64,000 nt of DNA, taken from positions 992,001 through 1,056,000 of the forward strand of contig JAHLKD010000001.1 in the NCBI GenBank assembly GCA_025526935.1, in the 5' to 3' direction. Below are positions 21,307 through 31,880 of this stretch, one piece after another; the stretch's first letter is position 1, and each line of letters begins with the position of its first letter. This stretch comes from Cladochytrium replicatum. Taxonomy: Eukaryota > Chytridiomycota > Chytridiomycetes > Cladochytriales > Cladochytriaceae. A program made the position numbers and the translations under genes. The notes below the pieces were generated by a model. That model saw nothing but the letters and a program-made list of their open reading frames with translations. It was not told the origin of the DNA and searched no databases.

Positions 21307-23427
21307 CTACACGATTCTCAAACCCACTCCCTGAATCCCCACATTCCATCTCGGTTGATCTGGACGTTCTAGATGTTTCTTACTCTTGCTTTTACCAAAA
21401 CGGCGACCTACAACAGTTCTCACAGGCGCAAAAGTCGGAATGACCATATTAGCTGGGTCTTCCTCCCTAAACTTAAAGAAGCTAAATGGCCCGCTTTCGT
21501 CTTTTTGCACAACAGCTTCTGACCAACTCATGTCCACGCTTTGCATGTGATTGACATGTTCCCGTTTCTTTCGATCGCCCTCGCGATTTATGGAAGATGC
21601 TGGCTCAACTCGAGTCGCAAGCAGCTCTGCTTGTCGCTTTCGAAGTATCGTTCTCCTTCTCGTGCTTTCCTGGCGTTGTTTTTCATCGAGCTCGTACTTC
21701 TTTTTCAGATATTCCTTGCGTCCCTTCGTTGATGCGGTATCTCCCGCCATCTTATCTGCCTCGTCTGCAAACAACAGATAGTTTCCAAGCTTTGTCAAGT
21801 CAGTCGGTGGAAAGATACGTTGGTAGCTTCCCATGTTTGCATCCTCAATCTCAGTCAGTGTCGCTAGAAGATGTTCTGGATAGTCTGTTTGGTACATCTC
21901 CATCAGAAGTTGAATTTTCTGATTTGACGACTTTGTAGTGGGAGTTGGCTTGCCGTTCGCCTCGCTGTTAAGATCTTTGCTCTGCGGCTGAGTTGGATTT
22001 GGTGGACTTTTGCAGGCAGGTGAGCGTGAGGGCGAATTCTGTCCCTTTGAAGAAACTCGGAGTTGTTTTCCCAGCAATCGAGATCTAGTCTTAAGTTTTT
22101 GGTCTTTCTCAAAGCGCCTCTGACCCATTGGATCAAGATTCAATAGCTTGAGTGCTCCCAATATTACGCCTTGCTTAATTTCCCGGTCTAGTTCGGTGTC
22201 ACACGTAAAGGACGGGGAATGATTGACTTCCAAAACCCACGGTTTGAGTTTGCGGTCCAGAAGGATGTCGAATCCAAGGATCTCGAAACAGCAGCTCCCA
22301 ATTTGGTCCAGCTGTTGCTTGTCTCCACTGGAACCTGGAGACGAGCGACTCCGTTCTGGAAAACAAACTCGCATCATCCGACGAAGTTGCGGATGCACGG
22401 TCAAAAGAGTCTTCATGATGACGTCACACACGTTTGTCCAGACTGTTTCTACATCGTGCCCTAGAGCTTCTAAATGCCTCTTGACCGCACCGATCGTTCT
22501 TTTGCTTCCGGACTTCTCACCTGTCTGCCGGTCAAAGTTTTCGGAGCGCTTGTTAATAGCATAGTTTGTCAAATGAATGAAGACGTTGTCGACGTTCGAT
22601 TCAGTCGGAGGTCGATACGGCTCCGTAGCCAGACGAGCGAGGCCGTCATTGTAGACAAACACTCTCAAGGGGTCGACGGAAGTTACCAAGACGTAGACTC
22701 TCAGATCAAATTTGAAGCCATCTATAAGCAATGGACGCGATATGTAGCTCTGAACTACCATATCGCCAGACTTGTGGGCGACTATGTCCTTCAGGTTACG
22801 AAAAACAAAGATGCCTTTGCCTTGGCAACCGTGATCGGGTTTTGCTATGAAAGCACGAGTGCGACGCCGGGAGCTCTGTTTCCTGGATTTAATCTCTCTA
22901 GATAGGTCTTCCCAGTCGATGGGAAGCGTCCATGTTTTCGGAAAGAACTTGTAGTCCGATGGAAACTTTCTTGACATACGAGTTAGGTTTCGAGCCAAAT
23001 GATCCTTTCTACAAATTTCATGCATTCCAGGGAAGTGATTAATCTGGCACTAATTTCAGCGCGAAAATATAAGTTAGAGCCATGAAGTAACCTTTTGGTA
23101 CGGTTCCATTCCCAGGATCCGCTCAACGCAAACTCCAGTATCGATCCAGAAAATGCACCACTGGTCTGAGTCGTCCAAAATACTCAGCCCGAACATCTTG
23201 CTGCACTCTCTTACGATGTCGTACTTGCAGTTCGAGGTGTTGATTGTGAAACTTTGTTTTGGAAGATTCAAGACTAATTAACATCACAGCGGGGTGAAAG
23301 CATACTTTCTATATCTCTTCTTTTCAGCGGAGGTCTTTTCCGACACACCCCTCTTCGTCCGCGGCCGGTCTTGCTTTGGATCATGGTTGCCTGATACATC
23401 AACGGCCGAATCACGGGGTGACAGCAT
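21307..23427 (-). CDS. Tubulin tyrosine ligase-like protein (TTLL6/13-type polyglutamylase), 672 aa
   Basis: Adds glutamates to tubulin tails, chiefly in flagellar axonemes and basal bodies. Minus-strand exons 23427-23306, 23251-23092 and 23043-21307; introns of 54 and 48 nt join in phase (2019 nt). The TTL ATP-grasp core is complete: 'FTINTSNCKYDIVREC', 'NHFPGMHEICRKDHL' (across the second intron), 'FIAKPDHGCQGKGIF', 'KFDLRVYVLVTSVDPLRVF', 'HLTNYAINK' and the metal-binding end 'KPWVLEVNHSPSF'. The C-terminal 280 residues are basic with Lys/Arg clusters, which in TTLLs helps microtubule binding. Start chosen at MLSPRDSAVDV; a CACGTG lies directly upstream. The gene fits an organism with a motile flagellated stage. 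Confidence 0.92.
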
Positions 23428-23469
23428 ACTCGTCACGTGAGGATCACGAGCAACCGCGACTTTGTTTCG

Positions 23470-25715
23470 ATGATCTTCAGAATCGAGCAGCGAGGAGAGC
23501 GAAAAGGGTAAGCAAACGTGAAAAAATATCAAAATCTTCACTGAGCGGGGCACAACAGTGTATTTCCCAAAATTGTCAAAGGTTAGTTGTAAATTTGGAA
23601 CAACAGATCCGAAATCTTTAACAAGAACAGGAGAAGATGGCTACTGGAAGCTCACATCCCCATTATCACAAGATTTGGATAGAGGGAACTCCTGGTTGAA
23701 GCAACAAAACCGGGGCCAATGCAGTTGATGATCATATTGTGGGGTTGGTTTTCAACTGAAACGGACCATGCACAGCGAGCGTCAATTCTCGAGAAGGAGG
23801 ATGAACTAATTCTATTGCTGTGGAAAGAGAAGAGTCTGTTAAACAGTGGGAAGAATGGGTGGTCGAGAGGAAGCGGATGATCCAGCAACTTGCAGAGGTA
23901 AGTGAAACCAGTCTCTTCAAACCGACTTCAGAACCATTCATAGGATAGCCGAACTCTGAAAGCAGTGGTAGAAGCCCAGAAAAACAACGTCGCAAACGTT
24001 GAATTGGAGATGCCTCGGACCTGTAGCTTAGAGGCTGATCAGATCAATTCGGGTTCAAAACTCCAGTATACATCACAACCAGGACATTTATCATGATCAT
24101 CTTTGCACAAATTCAGAAGGGAGGTCTTTGAGTGAGAGTTAAAGAGCACTTCAAACTCAAAATCCTTGAGTTCCCTGCAAAAAATATATTGGCAGCAAAG
24201 GCTCAACTTGCAGCAGAGCAGGCAATTTTCGATGCTAACTGTTAAATTCTGTGTATCCTTGGATACCTTACTCATTATTTTGTGCAAGAGGTTTTTCTCT
24301 TGGGCTTGAGAATTTTTTATGCTATTTCTTGATTTATGTTTTGGGCACATGCTGTTTGATTTTCTTTATTGTCATTGTTTAATGTTCATGTTAGTGTGTA
24401 AATTTCTGTGTGGGATTATTTAGCGTTGGTGTGAGAGTGGCTGGTTCCTTGAGACAGACCCTCACACACCACAGTCTTCCTGGTTGGTCAATCCCAGCCT
24501 TGATTTTATTTGCCACAGAGTGCTTGTGTGCAACAAGGGAATTCTGCTTTATCAGCACCCCATATTCAACTGGGTCAAGAGACCGAGGCTGGAGTTGTTG
24601 TGCTAGTTACAACACAGCCGCTGCTAGGAGACGCCCTTGGTCTTTAGCAGGTGATGGTTTCATCCTGGACCTACTATTTTGGACCCCTTTTTGTGCGTTC
24701 ACTCAGGAACGTATTACCGGCTAAACTTTCCTGACCACTCAGAATTTCAATTATTTTACGCATGTTCTGGACCAATTATGTCAACGTTGTCAAGGTATCA
24801 GGATCGGGTTGCAAGAGCACCAGCAGTAGAATGCGACCAGGAGAGTCTGCAGAGCCTGGGGAACGGTTGAAACAGCTTGGGCGGCGCTTGGAGAAATCTC
24901 ACGATGCCCAGAGAAATGCGTTTTTGTAGATGTATTCGTTGGAGGACGTTGCTGGATTTTTGGGCGGTGTTGGATCTGGCCATCAATGTCCCGAATGCAC
25001 TTGTAGACTTGTTAACCGCAAGCGTGAAGGAGGACGTGCTGAATTGGCTGTAGCGCTCAAGCAGCTTGAAGTCAAGAATGATCCACTCGCGATGCAGTGC
25101 GCAGCTCTTGCAGATAACTTGGTTGGTGACGGATCAGCTTGATCACATTGTTGTTCGATGTCGAGGACGATGGAGAGAAGCTGCGGACTGATTCCCAGAC
25201 TCAGACCAATTTTTGGATGCTGATTTATCAAATCATGATGGAATTGGCCTGACTTGCAGCAGGAACTGGTGATTGCTTGTCAAGAGCTTCGCGTTGCACA
25301 GGGGAACGAGGTGGAAGCGTGACTCATTGCAGCCAGAGCTGCAGCAAAGTTAGAATCGACTTGATCAGTGGAGGCTAGTCGAATTTCAAAAGACTTCTCC
25401 CAAGAGCTTGCAAGCCAATTCCGAGTCGAGACCGAAGCGCTGGAAGAAGAGCTGGCCTCCATGAAGGCTCTTCGCATTCGTTTGGATCACACTCGCATAA
25501 GCTACACTGAAATGGCGCAGCGCAGGGTGTGGGAGCAAAGGCTCCGTTTTGAACAAAGAAGAACCGCAGCTGGCAGATGATCGTTTTCGCGGTTTATGGC
25601 GAGCTGAGATGGCAGCAAACCACAAGCTGAGGAATTCTTTGGATTTAATGGTTCCAGAAAATGACAAATTGGAGAGGGAGAGTGATCATATTCGAGAATT
25701 GCTCGGGGAATCGGC
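23470..25715 (+). pseudogene. Decayed coiled-coil protein gene, interrupted by an LTR
   Basis: Many helical, Glu/Arg/Ala-rich fragments follow one another in changing frames: 'EREESVKQWEEWVVERKRM' (about 23820-23880), 'ILAAKAQLAAEQAIF' (about 24190-24230), 'ELAVALKQLEVKNDPLAMQ' (about 25040-25095), 'FSQELASQFRVETEALEEEL' (about 25392-25450), and a final 'HIRELLGESAV' right up to the LTR at 25716. Stops and frameshifts separate them; two stops near 25318 and 25362 are TGA where CGA (Arg) would keep the frame. An old LTR (24240-24649) sits inside. It looks like a dead gene for a long coiled-coil protein; no domain identifies it. Part may still be spliced, as donor-like GTAAGC and GTAAGT sites occur at 23510 and 23898. 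Confidence 0.5.
24240..24649 (+). mobile_element. Divergent old solo LTR related to the 477-bp family
   Basis: Starts TGTTAAATTC and ends GTCTTTAGCA, close to the TGTTAAAAAC...GTTTTTAACA ends of the 477-bp LTRs. Shared inner phrases, in the same order, include 'CTGGAGTTGTTGTGCTAG', 'CCTGGTTG' and 'CGCCCTTGGT'. No target duplication is visible, as expected for an old copy. Boundaries are by eye. Confidence 0.5.
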
Positions 25716-26192
25716 TGTTAAAAACTAGCATATCAGACTGTTCGCTATATGGGTTATCCCTTGGGTTGTCTTTTTTCTCTTTGATCTGAGAGTTATTTTG
25801 TCAATCCCTCTTCATTCTTATTTCTGGACTTGTATTTCATGTATTTACTTCCATGATTGGCAGGTTCTGTGTGGAGTAATGGTGGCATTTAGTGGGGGGA
25901 TACGGTGTGGCTTGGTCCTTTGAGTTATGTGACCAATGTCTTTGACCACAGGTATGCCCACACACACTGTTCATTTGAATATAGGAGTTAATGTGACCAA
26001 TGTCTTTGACCACAGCATTCCCTGGTTGCCTGACCAGCTTGGGTGGTGTACAGCCTGCCTGATTATTAGGCATATACACACACCTGGGAGAACAGGTACT
26101 GGGCCAAGATATGGAACCTGGAGCTGTTGTGCTAGCTACAGTACAGCTAAAAACACCCTACCGCTGCCAGGAGAAGCCCTTGGTTTTTAACA
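25716..26192 (+). repeat. LTR copy 1 (477 bp, plus orientation)
   Basis: Begins TGTTAAAAAC and ends GTTTTTAACA, perfect inverted ends with TG...CA borders. It matches the two minus-strand copies at 36505-36981 and 38421-38897 over its length. It carries a 25-bp direct repeat (ATGTGACCAATGTCTTTGAC and the following CACAG, at about 25927 and 25991). Unlike the other two it has no matching 5-bp flanks (TCGGC left, TCTTC right), so it may be the 5' LTR of the plus-strand retroelement whose remnants lie at 31.9-35 kb, or a rearranged copy. Confidence 0.8.
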
Positions 26193-26261
26193 TCTTCACC
26201 ATTGCGATGTGGGTTCTGTGAATTTGGAACTGGAACCAAAGGACTAAGGATCGGCGGGTTT

Positions 26262-26420
26262 TAGGGTCTTTCGGGTCGGGTCCGGGTCCATTGACTAAAT
26301 GTACCCGACCCGAGTGCCGGGTTTTCATGGAAAATTTTCGGGTCGGATCTGGGTCGGGTATCGGGTCCAGTAGGAAAACCCTTCTCGGGTCAAAAGTCAG
26401 ACCCGAGTAAAACCTGATGT
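26262..26420. repeat. Left subterminal cluster of GGGTCGGG-type motifs
   Basis: Short GGGTCGGGT / ACCCGACCC words recur on both strands within 160 bp just inside the left end of the hAT element. Similar clusters lie inside the right end (31717-31880) and at the right end of the half-copy (34436-34590). Subterminal repeats of this kind bind hAT transposases; binding here is inferred. Confidence 0.6.
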
Positions 26421-26446
26421 GATAGAGAATCTAAAACGAAGCTATT

Positions 26447-27235
26447 GTTCTTTCTGTCCACGCGGACACTTTCCAAGAAGACGCAATATAAGTTTTGTAT
26501 GTATCAAACAATTTTGCATCACAACAGACATCGAGGCATGTATTTTCTGTCCACCCGGACACTTTCTCAACTCATTGACGTACTTCAGTTATCTCTACCC
26601 AATACAACTAACCTCTCTATCAATGTTACTAGCAATAAGATTCTGTCCACCCGGACACTTTCTTAACTCATTGACGGTACTTGAGTGATCTCTATCAAGT
26701 ACAACTAACATCTCTATCAATGTTACTAGCAATAAAATTCTGTCCACCCGGACACTTTCTCAACTCATTGACGTACTTCAGTTATCTCTACCCAATACAA
26801 CTAACCTCTCTATCAATGTTACTAGCAATAAGATTCTGTCCACCTGGACACTTTCTTAACTCATTGACGGTACTTGAGTGATCTCTATCAAGTACAAACT
26901 AACATCTCTATCAATGTTACTAGCAATAAGATTCTGTCCACCCGGACACTTTCTCAACTCATTGACGTACTTCAGTTATCTCTACCCAATGCAGCTAACC
27001 TCTCTATCAATGTTACTAGCAATAGGATTCTGTCCACCTGGACACTTTCTCAACTCATTGACGTACTTCAGTTATCTCTACCCAGTACAACTAACCTCTA
27101 TCAATGTTACTAGCAATACGATTCTGTCCACCCGGACACTTTCCAAGAAGTCACAACGGAAGTTCTGTAACAAACAATTTCTACCACGACAGACCTCGAG
27201 AGCTGTGCTTTCTGTGCACCTGGACATTAGAGTCG
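26447..27235 (+). repeat. Left tandem array of about eight 93-98-bp units with a 14-bp dyad
   Basis: Units carry TGTCCACCCGGACA, a perfect 5-bp-arm dyad with a 4-nt spacer, starting at 26455, 26548, 26644, 26741, 26837, 26935, 27031 and 27125, with a degenerate ninth at 27213. The spacer varies (ACCC, ACCT, ACGC) while the arms stay. The array ends just upstream of the transposase ATG at 27264. Reading frames pass through it and give repetitive peptides (FCPPGHF...), which are not genes. Confidence 0.9.
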
Positions 27236-27263
27236 GTAACGTTCCAGCCACACCACAGCAAAA

Positions 27264-29699
27264 ATGGACGCCGCCTTTGTTAAACCAAAGCGTAAGGCAG
27301 CGTCCGACGCAAGCCAAAGACTGGTGGACAGTCATCCGCTTGACACACGGAAGCGAAGTCTGCCAGCCCCCCAAATTTCAGAGGCGTCCAGCGAGGGGAA
27401 CATCATGCAGGACAAACGCAGACGTGTATCAGGACACGGTGGCAACAACAGCGCTCGAGAGCCGAGCTCCACATCTTCTTCCAATGACTCCAGCGAGTTG
27501 GGCCCGGCTTCTCAGCATGCACCAGAGCTTCCTGCCGACGTTAGTTTTGCTGACTCTTCAGTGCGACAGGAGCCTGCAGCTGGATCAGTTCAACCATCAA
27601 TGCTTTCATCAGACGCAGATGTTGATAGCATGTCGGACTGTAGAGGTAGTCGAGGCGGCATAGCAAAGGATTACTATAAGGTTGATAATGGTCTGAGAAC
27701 ATGTTTGGTTGCGAAATGCAAGTGGAGCCAGAAGGTCGATAAGACGGGATCAACAAAAAACTTCCTCCGGCATCTGAAAAACCACCATGGAAGTATTGCC
27801 AGGTCGCTTGGACTGTTGGACATCGTCCCCAAGGGACAACAGACATTGAATTTCGGCTCGCCGGAGAAGGAGCAAAACTTTGTGTTCAATCCAGACGTAG
27901 CGTGGCGGTCGATTTTGGACTGGATTGCTGCAGACAATCAGGCTTTTACTGTTGTGGAGAACGAGTTCTTTGTCAGCATGCTGAAGACTTTTCAGCCAAA
28001 CTATACACCAAAGACGGCAAAAGCAGTGAAGCAAAAGGAGATGGATCTTTACGATAGGCAGGAGGAGCTCATTGAAGGTCTGATTGTTGGTTCGCCTTCA
28101 AAAGTATCAATAACAGCTGACTGTTGGACATCGAAGAACCAGATTTCTTTTCTTGGAATTACTGCCAACTTCATCACGAAAGAATGGGAGCCGCAGGACT
28201 TGCTGCTGCAGATGATTCCGATGGTTGGAAAGCATGAAGGCGTCGCCATGGCTAGTCAGCTTGTCAAGTGTCTGGATAAATTTGGCATGCTATCGGGTGA
28301 ACGCTTATTGTGCATTACAACCGACAACGGTTCAAACAACTTTACCATGAGTGCTAAGATGGAGACGCTCTTGGAAGATAGGGATATTGCGTGGTCTGCA
28401 GAAACTCAACACATGCGGTGTGTGGCACACATTATCAATCTTGCAGCAAAGGATTTTATCGATACATTCGCGCCCGCAGGGGACACAGTCGCAAATGACG
28501 ATAACTCCGGCGTTAATGTCATAAACCTTCTTCGACGGCTAGTCAGAGGAATCCGGTCTTCCCCAAAACAACGAAGCTCATTTATTGATTCGTGCCGATT
28601 TGTGAAACTGGTTCCTCTATTACCAATTATCGATGTGACAACTCGCTGGAATAGCACGTTCTATATGGTCAAACGAGCCTTACAGCTACGAGAGGCAATG
28701 GACAAAATATTCTGGAGTGAAGATTCTTTGAAAGATTGGTCAATAAATCCAAAGCAATGGGAGGTCCTACAGAAGATCCGGGATGGTTTGAGTGTTTTCG
28801 AGGTTATATCAAAGGCAATCGAGGGGTCTAGATATCCAACACTTCCGCTTGTTATTCCATTTTACAACGATCTTATCGATCAACTGGAGGACCTAGAGGA
28901 TGCAGAATTAGATGAAACTTTCACCAAAGCATTTCAAAATGCACTAGATAAGCTGAGAATATATTACTCAATCGCTAAGAGCCCGTGTTTAGCAGTTGCT
29001 ACGGTACTCAATCCTCGTTTTAAGGATCAATATTATCGATTCTCAAAGGCTTGGGAGAAAGATGTAGGAAGGGATCAGGTCACCCTAGTGCGGAAAGTCT
29101 GGGAGGAATTGTATAAGTCACGGAAAATCAAGAACAGTGGTGCCGATGTTTTTGGAAACACGCCAGAACGTCGACACGATTCGAGCGGAGCTTCCGGTGA
29201 TAGACAGAAAAAGACGGACGCTGAACGCTTGAGAGCCATTAGATCCGTTTTCATCTGGCAAGAAGAGATTCCTGAGGAAAAAGATGAGCTGGATCGCTAT
29301 CTTGGCGATCAGGTACTCCGCGGTATTGATTCTGATGGGAAGCCAATCAATATTATGGACTGGTGGAAGACCGTTGGAAGTGTGAACTTTCCAGCCCAAA
29401 GCCAGATGGCAATGGACTATTTAGGAATACCAGCAACAAGCGCTCCAGTCGAACGAAAGTTTTCAGCCGGGGTTGATTTGGTACCTGCAACTCGCAACCG
29501 CCTTGCTCCAAGAACAATAAATGCGTTGATGTGCCGTCATGACTGGTTGCATCAATTGAGTGCTGAAGAACCGTTCAAAAATGATTCCCTAGATTCAAAA
29601 AGTGATGTTAGTGAGGATTTTGTAAAGGTGCATAATTTTGGCGAGGATTTTGATGTGGTATTAGAGTTGGAAGCAACTGATGATAACCCACTCTTTTAA
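27264..29699 (+). CDS. hAT transposase with BED zinc finger, 811 aa
   Basis: Cuts and rejoins the transposon. Single intact ORF. Residues 1-130 are Ser-rich with a basic patch (KRRR, 51-54), a likely nuclear signal. A BED finger follows at about 136-180 (Cys147, Cys152, His170 and His174/175). The RNase H-like core has 'SITADCWTS' (catalytic D286), 'CITTDNGSNN' (D354) and 'RCVAHIINL' (Cys386, His389), all hAT hallmarks. The C-terminal hATC dimerisation region contains 'FPAQSQMAMDYLGIPATSAP' and then VERKFS, with the conserved Glu. All key residues are present and no stop or frameshift is seen, so the protein may be functional. Its ATG lies 30-140 bp after the left dyad array, which may act as its promoter or as a binding region for the transposase itself. 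Confidence 0.95.
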   Translation: MDAAFVKPKRKAASDASQRLVDSHPLDTRKRSLPAPQISEASSEGNIMQDKRRRVSGHGGNNSAREPSSTSSSNDSSELGPASQHAPELPADVSFADSSVRQEPAAGSVQPSMLSSDADVDSMSDCRGSRGGIAKDYYKVDNGLRTCLVAKCKWSQKVDKTGSTKNFLRHLKNHHGSIARSLGLLDIVPKGQQTLNFGSPEKEQNFVFNPDVAWRSILDWIAADNQAFTVVENEFFVSMLKTFQPNYTPKTAKAVKQKEMDLYDRQEELIEGLIVGSPSKVSITADCWTSKNQISFLGITANFITKEWEPQDLLLQMIPMVGKHEGVAMASQLVKCLDKFGMLSGERLLCITTDNGSNNFTMSAKMETLLEDRDIAWSAETQHMRCVAHIINLAAKDFIDTFAPAGDTVANDDNSGVNVINLLRRLVRGIRSSPKQRSSFIDSCRFVKLVPLLPIIDVTTRWNSTFYMVKRALQLREAMDKIFWSEDSLKDWSINPKQWEVLQKIRDGLSVFEVISKAIEGSRYPTLPLVIPFYNDLIDQLEDLEDAELDETFTKAFQNALDKLRIYYSIAKSPCLAVATVLNPRFKDQYYRFSKAWEKDVGRDQVTLVRKVWEELYKSRKIKNSGADVFGNTPERRHDSSGASGDRQKKTDAERLRAIRSVFIWQEEIPEEKDELDRYLGDQVLRGIDSDGKPINIMDWWKTVGSVNFPAQSQMAMDYLGIPATSAPVERKFSAGVDLVPATRNRLAPRTINALMCRHDWLHQLSAEEPFKNDSLDSKSDVSEDFVKVHNFGEDFDVVLELEATDDNPLF

Positions 29700-29739
29700 A
29701 TATAAATTGTTGTTTAGACTGTTCATCTGTTGAAGTACC

Positions 29740-30215
29740 GTCCAGGAGTTGAGAAAGCGACCGCCTGGACAGAATCCTATTACAAGTAGTATTTGTAGAG
29801 AGGTTGGTTGTACTTGATCGAGATCAGTGAAGTATCAGTGAAGTACCGTCAATGAGTTGAGAAAGTGTCCGGGTGGACAGAATCTTATTGCTAGTAACAT
29901 TATTAGAGAGGTTAGCTGTACTTGATAGAGATCACTGAAGTACCGTCAATGAGTTGAGAAAGTGTCCGGGTGGACAGAATCCTATTGCTAGTAGTATTTG
30001 TAGAGAGGTTAGCTGTACCTGATAGAGATTACTGAAGTACCGTCAATGAGTTGAGAAAGTGTCCGGGTGGACAGAATCGTATTGCTAGTAACATTGATAG
30101 AGAGGTTAGTTGTATTGGATAGAGATCACTGAAGTACCGTCAATGAGTTGAGAAAGTGTCCGGGTGGACAGAATCCTCTCTATCAATGTTACTAGCCAGT
30201 TTCTTCCCTAGCTTA
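29740..30215 (-). repeat. Right tandem array, inverted relative to the left one
   Basis: Four clear units with dyad TGTCCGGGTGGACA start at 29866, 29963, 30060 and 30157, an exact 97-bp period, plus a degenerate one at about 29758. The sequence is the reverse complement of the left array, so the transposase gene sits between long inverted repeats built of tandem units. The array lies directly upstream of the second ORF. Confidence 0.9.
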
Positions 30216-30337
30216 TTATTATTTTCAGATCGGGTAGAAAACTATAGTGTCAGGGAAGTATTATAGCATACATTCCTGTGACATTCCGGCTAAGAACACC
30301 GGGCCAGTATCTTCCCACGACAAAGAGTACAAACACC

Positions 30338-31177
30338 ATGCCTCGAACTACAAAGAAGCGAGCGTTAAAACAATCCAGACCATCATCTGAAAGAGAATCA
30401 AGTGCAGAACCTGTGACTGCACCTGAAACATCTCTGGGATCGGGTTCTGAAGTGGAAGAAGCAGAAGTTGGCCTTGATGTCAAATCGACAGATGTCAAAT
30501 CGACAGCTCCTTCAAAGAAACCGGCGCGACGTGGTACTAAAGGGGATGCTGACTATTTGCTCATCGACGGACTCTGTCCTGCTTCAGACATACGACTTTG
30601 GTATCGAAAATTCAAAGCGAGCGGCCACAGCTACGACTCGGAGGACTTCATCAGCAACTGTCAAACAAATCGTGATGAATGCGGCCCAAGATTTGTTCTT
30701 CAAGGGTTGATCGACCGACTTAACTCTGACAGCAAGCTAGTTCGTCAAGCCCTGAACGAAATTCACGATGAATGCAGTGGACGAACGGAGTTCATAACAG
30801 CAGCAAACGCCTATCGTATGGAGTGCTTGAAAAGCTCTTCCTTTCAGAAGGAAACAACATTTCTGGACTTTTACAGGTGGCAGGGACACAAGTACGGCAT
30901 TTACAGAGGAATGCCTGTCACTGCAAAGGTTGACGAGTTCCAAGCGACCATCAAACAAGCAGATGAGGACCGTGAAAGGACAAAACAGGTCCTCAAACAG
31001 TCAGAACGACTGTTGAACATGACAAAAGATCTTGAAAGGACTGCAATGAACGAGAGAAGGACCCGCATCGCAGCAGAAGTGCGAGAGAAGGCTCTCATTG
31101 ATGAATTGGGCAGGGCGGGTGCATTGATTCAGCACGGCAAGCACGAAGAGCTAGCTTTTACGGCCCATATTTGTTGA
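30338..31177 (+). CDS. Accessory ORF of the hAT element, function unknown
   Basis: Starts MPRTTKKRALKQS; the same ATG and start recur at 33053 in the second copy, which supports it. The N-terminus is basic then acidic and Ser-rich; residues about 85-190 look folded ('LLIDGLCPASDIRLWYRKF', 'CGPRFVLQGLIDRLNSDSK'); about 215-265 is coiled coil rich in Glu and Arg. The ORF stops at 31177, but related sequence goes on to 31586 in another frame ('LLGNWIRHNNSLSTSATIYR', 'WDSDDMNQIQKLIWAV'). Compared with the second copy a middle part is missing, so this copy is probably internally deleted. No known family is recognised. As the only other gene of the element it may help transposition, as second genes do in some other DNA transposons; that is inference. 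Confidence 0.65.
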   Translation: MPRTTKKRALKQSRPSSERESSAEPVTAPETSLGSGSEVEEAEVGLDVKSTDVKSTAPSKKPARRGTKGDADYLLIDGLCPASDIRLWYRKFKASGHSYDSEDFISNCQTNRDECGPRFVLQGLIDRLNSDSKLVRQALNEIHDECSGRTEFITAANAYRMECLKSSSFQKETTFLDFYRWQGHKYGIYRGMPVTAKVDEFQATIKQADEDRERTKQVLKQSERLLNMTKDLERTAMNERRTRIAAEVREKALIDELGRAGALIQHGKHEELAFTAHIC

Positions 31178-31716
31178 ATCAGACGACCGCTCAAGCCGAA
31201 TATCAACTTCAAGTAGCAGTTCTCGGAGCGGCCTTACTCTTCTTAGGGTGCACATTTTGCTCGGAAACTGGATACGGCACAATAATTCGCTAAGTACGTC
31301 TGCCACTATCTATCGCATGTTCAGGGCATTAGTGGATGCATATCCTTCTGAGTGGCTAAGGTTCTGGACGGCATACATCGGGCATCTTTCGTCCATAACG
31401 CTCCCTGAGGTGGATTGGAAACCTTGGAAGACAGGTTTAGCCAAGGATTTCATGCTTTCAAATGACGACATTGATCGGTTCATCAGGACTGGGTTGGCAA
31501 AGGACGTAACCAGTGGTGGATGGGACTCTGACGATATGAACCAGATACAGAAGCTGATTTGGGCTGTTCCACCTATCAACTTCTGATTGCTCAGTGGAGT
31601 TTTGTTTCTTTTTACGATAGTGTTTCTAAAATACACACTGTCCACACAGACACAAAGTGTTCATGTAAATATCCGTGGTCTAACTCAAAATTCAATCAAT
31701 CCTCTCCTGGGCAGCA

Positions 31717-31880
31717 AAAACCCGGCGGGTCAGGGTCGGGTACAGGTTTCAACCACTTCGGGTCCGGGTATTCCCTTTGTACCCGTCAGTGACCCAGCGG
31801 GTCCCCAGACAAACACGACCCGACCCAAAGGGTTTGGTGCGGGTCGCCACTGAAACCCGGACCCGACCCGGACCCGCCGA
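31717..31880. repeat. Right subterminal cluster of GGGTCGGG-type motifs
   Basis: ACCCG/CGGGT words on both strands just inside the right terminus, mirroring the left cluster of the hAT element. Confidence 0.6.

Noticed and set aside
24018-24070. tRNA-like A box (TAGCTTAGAGGC) and B box (GGTTCAAAACTCC)
   Set aside because: The boxes are only about 30 nt apart, too close for a tRNA (about 44), and no acceptor stem pairs. It may be a chance match or a worn tRNA-derived repeat.
26445-27663. Long ORFs through the left tandem array (up to 261 codons, FCPPGHFLNSLTYFSY repeats)
   Set aside because: The unit of 96 bp is a multiple of three, so a frame stays open through the repeats. The peptide only mirrors the DNA array, and the longest one then overlaps the transposase in another frame.
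26447-30215. CRISPR array
   Set aside because: The whole unit of about 97 bp is repeated, with no unique spacers, and the context is eukaryotic.
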